A stretch of 64,000 nt of DNA, from the NCBI GenBank assembly GCA_020746105.1, contig CM036626.1, positions 20,201,001 to 20,265,000 on the forward strand. Direction: 5' to 3'. The notes under the pieces are model-generated. The model saw only the letters and a list, made by a program, of their open reading frames with translations, was not told the DNA's origin and did not search any database. The DNA is from Trogon surrucura (lineage: Eukaryota > Chordata > Aves > Trogoniformes > Trogonidae). This document shows positions 49,401 to 60,267 of this stretch, piece after piece (the first letter of the stretch is position 1; each line of letters opens with the position of its first letter). The translations under genes and the position numbers were made by a program.

Positions 49401-52035
49401 GACCCAAGTTGTCCCGTCCTTGCTCGTGCTGCTGTCCCGACCGTAGACGTGTGGATGTCCCACCTTGGTGACGGTGTGGACACCATCCTTTTTGCACCTG
49501 TTTTCAGAAACATCTGGGGTAAGAGGACGCGAGCTCTGCCCTTGCCCTCTCCTCCCCGCACGCCAGCGACCGTCGAGGGCGTTGGGCGAACCCCAAGGAG
49601 TTGGCTTTGCCCTCGGCGTGCGCTTCAGTGGGGACTGATGTCACGAAGCAGAAAGCACCGAGCTTACTGTTATTTATTTAGGCAACGTAAAGGTTGTAGT
49701 CACGCACGAAGACAGCATCCCAGGGCCACGGAAATTATTAGCTGTGGACCATACTCCGAACCAGCTCATTCTTCAAGTGATGAGCAGGTACCCGTGAGCT
49801 GTGTCCTTGATTTCGGAGAGGGCTCTGCTCTGAGCAGTAAATCCTCCCTCTTGGGCAAACCGGTGAGTATTTCTAAATTTCACCGTGTTTTCCTGCAATA
49901 GCCTAATGGCCAGGACTGCTTTTATGAGATCATTTTAATAATCTCAGTCTCTGCCTCATTGCATGGGGAAGCGTTATTAAAAAGGTAATAAACTGCTACA
50001 AAGACATGCAGTAGAAATAGAAATAATTTGATAAATAATGCAATTGCCCGGAATCACTTACACTTTGCAGTAGAGTTGTGGCATGAAGCAAAGTTGCTTT
50101 TAGGTTAAAAATTGCTGTAGATAGTCCTGCCTGTCAACTATGGGAAAAGGCTGAGCAAATACACCGCTGAGATTGGAGTCTGGTCTGGCTGATGCTCTTG
50201 CTTTCTTCCTCAGCTTCCACCTCCCCCAGCCCAAGCAAGGCTCCGGAGGATGGACAATAGGCCATTCATCATGTTGGCTGAAATGCACTGTTTTTCACAG
50301 GTACATTTAACCTAAATCCTCTCTCAGAAGACGGATTATCTCTTAGAAGAACTCTGGCACCACAGTCTCTTTTCAATAGCCACGTCAACCACTGCCACAA
50401 AGGCTGTACATGAAGGGATCAATGGTAGTTTTATCTCAAATTGCACTCAGTGTGTGTTTCTTCCAGCTGACATTCATTTAAATGCTTGCTCTAAGACATC
50501 TTTTCTCAGTGTAAGAGAAAAAAGGATCGGACTTCCTAAGCATTGTTTCCTGGGGAGAAGAAAAAAAATTGGAATGCTCACTTGGCTAAGCATGAAATAT
50601 TTCAGATGCCTGTGTTTAATCAACAGTGAAACCAAGTGTAGTTACACTTGTATTCTGTAAATTAAAATGCTGAAATTATCAGATACGGAACATACCTTAT
50701 TCTATTGCAGCGGTGCTAATAAAACCATTTAAGAAGGGGGGAAAAGTAGAAAAAAAAAATCACTTTATAATTATGAGCACTTTAGTCCAAAGAAACATTG
50801 GAACTCTAATCTGCAGTCCCGCAGTTGTGCTGCCTGCGCAACCTGCCATATGCCCTGCGTTTGCAGCCCATTCATGTTCCACGTGTTCCCATCTGCTGAG
50901 CAGAATAAATGGAGGACAAGCCGAGAAGGATGTATTGAGGGATACCTGCGGTATCATCTGTCTGCTGCAGATCTTCCGTCGGCGATGTGTGGACTTTGTG
51001 AGTTAGAAGATAATTCCCGACGGAAAGGTTAGCGCGCGGACCTGCTGCTCGCCCCTGAACGGGCTTCCACTGGGTGGCTGCGAGGTCTGGGTGAAGTTGA
51101 ACAACCCCTGGCTCTGCGATTTTTTGTTCCTGGGCCCTCATAGATTTTCTTTTAATTAAATAACAGAGCCAGGTGTTGCAGTAGATATTGTAAGTCTGGG
51201 ATTTTTAGGCAAACGTTCTCTCAAAGCGTGGTGGCAGACCCGAGGTTGTAGGCACGTTTTGGTGGATGCGTGTGATGGAGGCAAACACCCAAAGCTCAGA
51301 TTTCCTTGGAGCTGGGATGGATGCGATTATTGATACTCAGATTTACGATGTGCTCTGGGAGTTTTGCAGTTTTCAGTCATCGTTTGTATTCCAAATAAGG
51401 GCTTGATCTCTTTTTCACAGTCGGTGATAAAACAGTTAGTGATCTCAACGGGACATATTCTATCTCTAAATGCATATGTTACTGACTGAGAAATATTTAT
51501 CTGCTCCTGGGAATCCTGCCCAGCGGTGGGGAATGCCGCAGCGAGCCACAGAAATCAGCGCTGTTGTGCTCAATTCGGGGTTGGAGGTAGCACAACCTGC
51601 TGATGATACGACAGATGTATCATGAGCTGCAAAATACGCGCTAATAGATCAGGCCAAAACGATTATGCACTGCTGGTTTTGCCTCGTGCTGCCTCACCTC
51701 TTCCATCCATCTCCAGCTGCTGCTGGAGACACTGGGCAGGACAGTGTTGCTCCATCCATCCAGGCAGCTGGCCATGCTGATGGGGTTGTTGTGCTGAGGT
51801 GGGTCCTTGCTTGGGATATTTGAATAGTGGAGCCCCGTGCAACTGTAGCAAACACTTTCATATTTGTCTTCTGTAATGACTTGGCTTTCTCCTACTTCTC
51901 AAGCTTCACACCAGCCCAATAAACACCTCAAGTTGCTGCTGTGGACACCGTGTGCCTGTCGGGTTTGGAAGAGGCTTCTTTAGGGTGATGCAAAGCGTTC
52001 AGCTCGCAACTTTTTACATTTGCTGCTGCAATGGC

Positions 52036-52050
52036 AAAAAAAAAAAAAAA
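52036..52050. repeat. Poly(A) run, A15
   Basis: Fifteen A bases in unique intron sequence. It is a simple homopolymer. Confidence 0.85.
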
Positions 52051-54401
52051 GGGCAAGGAAGGCTAGGGAGGAGTGTTTTTTCAGCATTTTTAAAGGTCCT
52101 TTGTCCCCAGAAGAGTTTTGATCAAAACACTGACAAGGTCAGCTCTTTCTGGGATAGAACCCAAAGCTTGGGTTTAGGAAACAAACAATCCTTTTATCTC
52201 CTAATTTCCAACGTGTCTCTGCTCTCTGTGGACCTGAAATCTCCAGCTGACGACACAGCCCAACGGATCCTTTCTCACAAATGCTGTGTTTAAAATAGAT
52301 GACCTTTCGTTATATAAGGATGCTAAACTATCTTATATCACCTTTTGTTTGCAAACGGATATTTTTGTCTTCTTCACTTTTTCTCTTATACTAGCAGTGT
52401 CCATGAGCCAGGTTATTAGTAGACCCAGTTGCATTGACCTGTGCAAGAAGAGATTTACATTTCGAATTGTTTTTACCACTGTTGCAGTTGATGGTTTCAG
52501 GGAACCCAGAACACTCAGTAACAAATCATTAGCTTGTTTTTTGAGTTTGGAGTGGTTTGCAGAGGTGCATACTCAGCAACCAACGTGTTGCTCTGAAATA
52601 ACGCACCTGTTTGTCGGAAAAGGGGTTTATTTGATCATCTTCCTTGGTGTCTTGTTGGAAAACATTTTGGGGGTGTATTTCAGAAGAGGAAGAAAGCATC
52701 CCGAGCAGCGCTTCATTTAATTTGAACTTTTTGTCTTGAAAGAACCGGTTCAACCCAACTGCTCGAAGTGTTCGCTTTGAATCCAATTAGCAGTTTGAGA
52801 ACCCTCAGTGGCCTGAAACGAGCCTCTCCCCTCCTTTAATGCAGATGGGTCTGCACGGAAAATCTGTGAATTAGCAAAATCAGGGAAAGGCCTTCCTGCC
52901 TTCTCGACTAACTGCGACAAATTTCAAAGTGTTACAATAATTACTTGTTAGCTTCTAACACATTGAATGCAAATTAGAGGACAAAACATTCAGTGGAGAA
53001 AAGCACCTTCAGCAAAAAGAGCCACATAACCATAAGGCCCCCTAATCAATGAGTCACGGGAAGGTTTTAATGGTCTGATTTATTTAAGAAAAATTCGGTT
53101 AACTCACACAATTATTTGTTGGTTTTAATGCTGGTCGTTAGCAGGAGTCTGTGGTGAATTACTTCACTACCAGACGAGAATTAAACGTGCGCGGAGAGTC
53201 TCTGGGGGAAGGGGTTTGGAGAACTCGGTGCAAGTCCCTCCAGAGCTCTTTGCAGCGTGGTACCAGGGTTAAAGGATGTCTGTGTGCTCAAATTGTGGCT
53301 TTCAGCGTAGAAAAGGAGAGAAAGAAAGGCAGCGTTAGCTCCCTGAGATGTGTCAAAGCTGATGGTGGATTGACTGTCCTCATCCAAAGGTTCTCTCTAG
53401 AGCGATCCAGTCCACGTTAACTACACAGTAATTTTACGCTCAGAATGAAGACAACTTAGAAGGAGGCAGAAAAGGCATTAGAATTTGAAATTAAAGCTGG
53501 CTTCATCCGCAGATACAATTAAAATGATCTATGGAAGAGATTATCCAGTAAATAGGTTTCAACCATATGGCTGAAAGTGAAGCATAAAGAAAAATAAAAT
53601 CTCAACTGTGCAGAAATAGTCTAAATCATCACTTTTTCCTGGTTTTCTTGGGATGGCAGAAGTGCGGAGGGAGCGAACGCCGAGCCTGGCAGGGGCAGTG
53701 CTGGAGCTGGGTGGTCCTTGAGCCGGAGCACATTGCTGAGCTTGTTCTGTCGTTTATATTGATTTGAATTTTAATGTGTGCCAAGGGCACCTTCGGCTTT
53801 CAGAAAGGCACTGTTGTTTCCCAAGACCTGAAATTGATGACAGCAGTAAATAATTCCCTGGGAACTCCTGGTGCTGCCGCTGCCCAGGCTCCTGCACTGG
53901 AGGCCGGTGTCGCAAGCCCCGTGCTCCAGCGCACGTTTAATGTAATACGCGCATTGATTTGTGCCAACATCGCGGCGAGGAGAAGGGACAAGTAGCTATA
54001 TACCACTCTCTTCCAATTACTGAGCTGGAGCAACTGCTACAGGAGCAAACGCATGGCGCCGGACTCCTGCAAAAATAAATTACGGTAGTGAATGTTACTG
54101 ACTGCAACAATTTGGAGACCTATAAGCCAGCTGAGAACCTTCTATTAATATCGCTGCTGCTGGTGTGCAGAATAGAACCCCTGTCGCCGGCCCGCGTGTT
54201 GGCGTGCTGCTGCGAGAACGAGCCAGGACAGCGAGCCGTGGCTGCTCTTGGAGCATCTTGCGCCGTCTTCCTCATCCTCGCTCGGTGCCGTTGTTGCAAA
54301 GACAAACTCAGGTTGGGCGGGTTTTTTTGAAGTCTATACATGTGGACTGAGCAACCTGTGAGCCCATCGAGAGAGCGTTGCATGACAAAAGGCACCCGCG
54401 C

Positions 54402-54464
54402 CAGCTCCCTTAGGTGACAAAACAGCTCCCTTAAGTGACACGACCGCTCCCTTAGGTGACACGA
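54402..54464. repeat. Minisatellite, three 21-bp units
   Basis: Three tandem copies of a 21-base unit, each (C)(A/C)GCTCCCTTA(G/A)GTGACA plus four variable bases, start at 54402, 54423 and 54444. Differences are limited to one or a few positions per unit. Three copies is a small array, and it may be longer in other individuals. Confidence 0.93.
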
Positions 54465-55815
54465 CGTCTCCTGAGTCTCAGCAGAGAGCTCGCTGAGCCC
54501 AGCGCCTTCAGCTGGTGCAGGCAGGTGTCCTCTGCGCTTGTTCATGCCTGGTCCCACCCTGGTGCTTTATTTGGGTGCCGCAGTGTTGCCCCATGGCTTC
54601 AAGAAAAGGCTCGTGATGCCGATTCACGCAGTCTGGTTCTTAAAATCCTTCTCGGGTGGGAGGCGCCATCCGAGCGCTTCTGCAGCAGGGCAGGTGGTGT
54701 TTGCTCCGTTTCTTTCCTCCTAATTTCTCAATCCAGAGCTTGATTAGCATTAAGGGTGCAGGAAGGCTTCTTCATCTTCCTTCAAATTAGTTAAATCAGG
54801 AAATGATTGAGCAGGAGAAGGCAGGAATTAATATGAGATTTTCAATGCAGGGCTGAAAGTGGCTGAAGGGGAGAAAGCAGATTGCTGCAAGATGCGATAG
54901 TGAGCGGGCGACCAAGTGTTTTGCCAAAAAAGGTGACCTTAGGCTGGGAGAAAGGTTTTCTTCGGGAGCCTCCTTAGATTGTGCCTCCGCAGGGCACAAG
55001 GCATTGGTGTTTCGATGGGATTTCCTGGGCAGGATCGGAGCAGAAGGAAAAGGATCAGGAGACAAAGCTAATTATGAGAACAAGGCAAGCCTGAAGTGCA
55101 GCCCCTATGCAAGAGAAGGGGCTGGGGATCGCCCCAGGAATTAAGATGCCATCCCCCACCTGCCTCCCACCCTCTGCGAGACAGGTACCTCGGCAGATAA
55201 TGAAGCTGTTCTGATGGGGAATACGTGCGTGAGGAGGTGATGGGAATGAAATAGTATGATTTTTTTTATTTTTTTTTAAACCTGCAAGTGCAACTGCAGA
55301 TAAGCCCCCGGGCTGAGTTACGCCGGTGGCAGAGGCGGAGCGTGCGGAGGGGAAGCTTGGCGGCGTGGTGCCCTTGCTGAAAAGCCATCAGCCTTCTTGA
55401 AAAAAAAGCAGCAATGAAACACCTGCTTCATTGCATCTGTTGGGAAGAAGCTTTTACATTGTTAAGTAGCGAGCGTGGCGGTTTTTTAGATGTGGCCTGT
55501 GTCCCCGTTGCAGGGGTTGTCATGGTGAGCGCCGAGTCTCCAAGTACAGACGCGTGTAAAACATACACGAGCTGCCGGTGTGTAAATTGAAGTTGCCCTC
55601 AAGTAAAGACGTGGGAAACTCATGTAAATTATGCATTCAGTATTTATGAATTGAGTCCTGAGAGATTTCTGTCAGCTGAACTCCCTCCGCAACAGGCGAT
55701 GGACTGTCTGTTGTTCAAGCCATCAATAATTAATGCGGACTCGAAAGAGTTTTGTGTCAACTTAAAAAAAAAAAAACAACAAAAAAAACCACTTTTGTGT
55801 CTGCTACCTTTCCAG

Positions 55816-55943
55816 AATCACTGTTTTGGATGACGGGAGCCTCCGGATTGTCAACGTCACCAAATCCGACGCGGGGAGCTACACCTGCGTGGCCACAAAC
55901 CACTTTGGGACGGCAAGCAGCACGGGCAGCTTGGTGGTAAAAG
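55816..55943 (+). CDS. CNTN4: Contactin-4 exon: second part of Ig domain 5
   Basis: This exon encodes about 43 residues: it completes the split Arg codon, then [31 protein letters not shown] and [11 protein letters not shown], plus the first base of the next residue. It enters in phase 2 through CTTTCCAG and leaves in phase 1 through [17 protein letters not shown] carries the second Ig5 cysteine, and NVT is an N-glycosylation sequon. [12 protein letters not shown] fits CNTN4; CNTN3 has AENQFGKANGT here. The next exon should begin with Ig6 and is not found in the remaining 8 kb. With 36946-37096 it forms a 279-nt in-frame Ig5 module. Its donor lacks G at +5. Confidence 0.95.
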
Positions 55944-57242
55944 GTAATTGCAATTTTTTTTGGCATATGACCGATACTCCATCGTCCCAGGCAGCCGCAC
56001 ACGTGCTACAGCTCTCCCCTCTGATGCCTGGGGGGGGATTAAAGTGTCTTTTGTATCTCAGAAATCTTGTCAGAGAAGGTGCCTGTGGTCGCGCCGATGG
56101 TGCTTAGAGCAAGTTGATGCGTTTGTTTTCCGCGTAGTTTCAAATTATACTGCAAATGGTCTGGGAATTGTAACACAAAGCCAGGTCCCTGGTCCGTATC
56201 GTTGTGTGAAGTGTTTCTAGCAATAACTATAATCATCCTTGAGAAATATCTGCCGTCGCTGCAGCCAGCTGGGTCCTAAGGTTCCGCGTAAAGTCGTGGG
56301 GTACCTGTGGAGAAATGTTGCCCTCAGCACGCTGCGATTAGGAGGTGTCTCTTAAAAACATTTCTTACCTAGTTCAACATCATTTAGTCTTGTTGTTCCC
56401 AAACTTCTATCATTTCATACCTTCTGAACTCTTCGATACATCTCGTCTTGTTGCAGGCTGATGGAACCGTTTCACCCTTGCAATTTGATGTCATAATTTT
56501 TGAAAAGACACACAAACTCTGATTTAATTTGGGGATTTCTTATCCAGGGCTGAATTTCTGCTTTTCAGGAGTTCAAAGTGTTTGGGAATTTTTCTGACAA
56601 TTTTTTTTTTTTCAAAACCAAAAGCTATAACATTTTGTAATAGTTTGATAAGCAATGAGAGACATGAATGTCTTAATTTTTGACCTGCTTGTGAGTAGTC
56701 TCACATCTGAGGAATTCTTATAGGCAATGAATATATAGTTTATTACACTTATAAACACTCCTTTCTTTCTTATTTGGGGAAAGACCTATATTGGATACCA
56801 AATCAGAAGAGATTGATTATAAAGCAATAAATCAATCACGGAGCTTTAATGCTGTCAATTTTAATTCTCCCATATATTGGCATGGATGGATAGCATTCAG
56901 CTAGAGGCTCTCCCCATGAATTATTTTTATGGTATATAGGGAATACTTTAAAATGTTTCAGTGTGAGTTTTAAGCCGTGGGGTTTTTTTTACAGTCAGAG
57001 CACATTTCAGCAAGTATGTCAGCAAGCAGTGTCAATAGATGGGATGTTTCTGGGGTTGCACTTCATGGCACTTGACCTTCCTGCTCCCCTTAGGCCAAGG
57101 GGGTGTGGTGCAGCCCTGGGATGTGGGGCTGCATCACCCCGTCGTACCTTCTATAGGTGTGAAAGGAACCCTGGAAGGGAACGTGTTGACCCCAAGAGTT
57201 ATTCAAATTTGGGGTTGATTTGGATGGCTTCCATAACAGCGT

Positions 57243-57447
57243 AGATTTAGACTAGATATCAGGAAGTTCTTTATAATGAGGGTGGTGAGACCCTGGCACA
57301 GGTTGCCCAGAGAGGTGGTGGAGGCTCCATCCCTGGAGACATCCAAGATTGGGCTGGATGGGGCTCTGAGCAACCTGATCCGGTTAAAGATGTCCCTGAT
57401 GAGCTTTAAAGGTCCCTTCCAACCCTAACTGTTCTATTATTCTATGA
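57243..57447 (+). mobile_element. CR1 LINE 3' fragment, sense
   Basis: It shows AGATTTAGACTAGATATCAG, GAGGGTGGTGAGACCCTGGC, CAGGTTGCCCAGAGAGGTGG, AGGTCCCTTCCAACCC and TTCTATTATTCTATGAT in CR1 order. It is truncated at the 5' end, retaining about 205 bp. Confidence 0.92.
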
Positions 57448-60170
57448 TTTTCCCCATGCCCGCGTTGGTCCCCGCAAACACAAATCGAGACAACTGAAGA
57501 TCAGCATTAGATCTCTACGTGAGCTGACCTTCCCTTTTCTTTACCTGTGCGGTCCAAAGCAGGCACCCCCAGCAAAGAGCCGGGAACATGCTGCTCAGGG
57601 CACACAGACGTAAAAAAAAAAAACCACGGGGACCGCGGGAGGGTGGCACCTTCTATAGGTTTCCATGGCCAGGCTGGGCACAGCTGAGCTCATCCTGGTT
57701 TTCCAAGCGCCACAAGGCACCGAGGGGGTTGAATCGGGTCTGGAAGTCAGGTGAAAATGCCGGTTGTTGAAAATAGAACCGTGTTTCGCTTCTGTTATTG
57801 AAGCGTCGTGTTTTTACAGTCCATGGGTTATCCTTTCACCCTCACCATACTCAAGGAATAGCCCGTAACTCTGAGCACAATAGGCAGCAGCTATTGCACT
57901 TGATCTTTGGGTTCACGTGGTTTACAAATCACTTTTTTCTTCACTGTGAGGTTATAAAGGATTAGCCAGTGCTTTCTTCTCCCTCAGTGCCCTGTTTTGA
58001 CTCGATTCCATTAGCATTAATGGGATCGACACACGTGCATGAAGCAGAGAACAAACTCTTACGCCCAAGATGTGGATATTAACGGCAAACCGAGAAATGC
58101 AATTTCAAAGTCGATCCCATAAAAAGTATAAAAGAGCAGAAACTATTCTGAACTCCAAATGAACTGTGTAAAATACTGTATTTTATACTGAAATGCTTGA
58201 GTTTCTGTGCCCTAAGTAAAACACTGGCAAACTTTGACAGAAATATGCCTGAATACCTTATTTAAACACAGTTTTGTGGTGTGTGGAAAAGACTGATTTA
58301 TCAGCTGATGAGTTTTTTGACCTTAAGAAGCGCTTATATTCCTTTCTAACTCATGTCATTGAGTAAAAGACTGTGAAGGTCAGAACACGTTTTTTCTAAC
58401 CTTCCTGTGTTCTTCCATTAACATTGCAGGTTCTCTTCCTGTTTTTTTTTTAAAAAAAATTCCTTCTCTCTCAGGGAGAGGTGTCAACAGTGTCAAAGAG
58501 GGTGTAGGCAAGGATGGGAGGAGGAGAATATCTGTTACACCGGAACCAAGGAGCTTAAAATAAATGTCTGGCAAACAACCAGAGAGGGGTGAATAAATAT
58601 TCACATTATGCATGAGCAGACAGCTTAAAAAATATGAAATTCTGACAGGTGCCCATAGGGCTGTGTATTAACATGCTGTTGTCAGAATTGGTGAACCTCG
58701 GTGGTTTTCCGAACCAGCAAGATTGTGGTTTGGGCTTGGCTGGTGCCTCTGAGACCTGAGATCTTGCAAACTTGCATGTACGGTTTGACCTTTAAATTAA
58801 AAAGCAGGATTGAATTTGTAAGGATAGAGAAGAATCCCGCAGACACCATTCAGAGCTATGTAAAACATGGCATGTGTTTACGTATAGTATATAAATATTG
58901 ATTTTCCATCTTTTTTTTTTTTTCCCCTTTTTTCCCATACTTGAGGCTACACATTCAATTCTTCCAACGTGGAAAGACTTCCTCAGTACCAGGGGATTAA
59001 ATGACAAACAGAGTAAACAGGCGTAAACTGTACAATGTGAGTTTATTTGTATTTAATGCAGGGATATAAATTGGCGAATACAGCAGCAGCTCTGAAATAG
59101 GAAACTCATTTCAAGATGTTGCAATAAAAGCTCTGAATGTAGGAAGCACAGGGAGAGGCTCCTGCTGCACACATCCCGGCGATGGCTGAAACCCAGATGG
59201 AGTTTCTTGGGCAGCGATAGGTGTGGAAGAAGCATCAAAACCAAGCTGACGACGGGAACGGAGATGATAATAGTGTATCGCCGTCGTTTCTTTCACAGGG
59301 TGAGGAAATGCTGGCCAGGCAGCCTGTTTCCCAGCAGGCACACTAAACGTCTGGGTGAGGCTGTGGCCAGCTTTGCTTCTGTGACGTTGGCGGTGCGTGG
59401 GTTGTGGTACCCACCAGAGGAGGTGTGTGTGGCTGCTTCTCCAAAATCTCCTTTCCTTTTGGCTGTGTTCTGAGCTATAAATCTATATATGTGCATTTAT
59501 ATCTATTTTTATATAGATCTGTATATGGAACTGTCCATAAATCTAATCCTTCAGCTCTGATAAGGGCGAGTTCCGATGACTTTATTTGCCTGTTTCATTA
59601 GGATGCACCTTTAACATTTTGCTGCTGCCTTTAGCTCGTCTCCTTTGGGCTGACATGGGAGGGCTCAAGGCAGTAAAAGCAAAAGAACTTTTGTTAGCAG
59701 GTTTCCGTATCATTTTAGCAGAAAAAGAATACAAAGATAACGTCAGTAGGTTATTTTTTCCTCACGCTTGGAGGAGCTGATAGTCTTGATTTTGCCCGGC
59801 ACAGTGATCCAAATTATTTTGTATAAAATTGCGCATTTTCCATTCCAGGCCTATTGCTTTGTGTGAATGTCGAATGGGTGTATTGCATTTAAAATTGAAA
59901 CGCTTGATTAAATGCTGTAAATTCCGATCCATTATCGAGTAACTTCGCAGAGACTTCAAACATTATTGCCTTTAAACCTGCAATTTTTACTGTGTTATTC
60001 TAGTCCTTTAAAAGCAGCCGGGCTCATAGTTGAGAGGCAGGGCTGTGCTGGTCGGTGTGGACGCAGAGCTCGTGCTCTGTAGAAGCAGTGTCGGTGGGAT
60101 GTGGTGACCTTCGTAGCTCATCTTGCCATCTCTGGTTGTCTCCATTTTTGCATCCCTTGGTCGGTATCAA

Positions 60171-60267
60171 TGACAGAATGTTGGGGGTTGGAAGGGACCT
60201 CTGGAGATCATCGGGTCCAACCCCCCTGCCAGAGCAGGACCGCAGACCCTAGGGCAGGTCACACAAA
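60171..60267 (-). mobile_element. CR1 LINE 3' terminal fragment, antisense
   Basis: TGACAGAATGTTGGGGGTTG, GAAGGGACCTCTGGAGATCA and TCCAACCCCCCTGCCAGAGC form the reversed 3' end of the CCAGAGGTCCC-type CR1, the same subfamily type as the copy near 33630. The right edge is approximate. Confidence 0.88.

Larger units (their letters stand above)
37097..55815 (+). other. CNTN4: Large intron splitting Ig domain 5 (18.7 kb, phase 2)
   Basis: Bounded by GTAATG and CTTTCCAG. It is the largest complete intron here and it interrupts a single Ig domain. It contains a 114-bp polypurine tract (38363), a CpG-dense patch (38940-39075), CR1 pieces (40432, 43900), an antisense SINE (41221-41396), T18 (44791-44808), another CpG-dense patch (46278-46410) near the start of a 226-codon minus-strand open frame, A15 (52036-52050) and a 21-bp minisatellite (54402). 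Plus-strand open frames of 178 codons (47054-47590) and 214 codons (49257-49901) show no domain. Confidence 0.88.

Noticed and set aside
49257..49901. Plus-strand open frame of 214 codons
   Set aside because: No recognisable domain, a composition typical of random GC-richer DNA, and location inside a well-defined intron of CNTN4.
52286..52720. Hydrophobic 144-codon open frame resembling a small membrane protein
   Set aside because: The hydrophobic look comes from T-rich DNA giving Phe and Leu codons; no family resemblance or regulatory context.
54120..54557. Minus-strand open frame with repeated CHLRE units
   Set aside because: The peptide repeat simply reflects the 21-bp minisatellite, whose unit is a multiple of three.
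13672..55943. Assignment to CNTN3, CNTN5 or CNTN6 instead of CNTN4
   Set aside because: KARRH in Ig3, AQPNWIQK in Ig4, AVGPDF at the start of Ig5 and [10 protein letters not shown] at its end fit CNTN4. The other paralogues, as I recall them, differ at these points.
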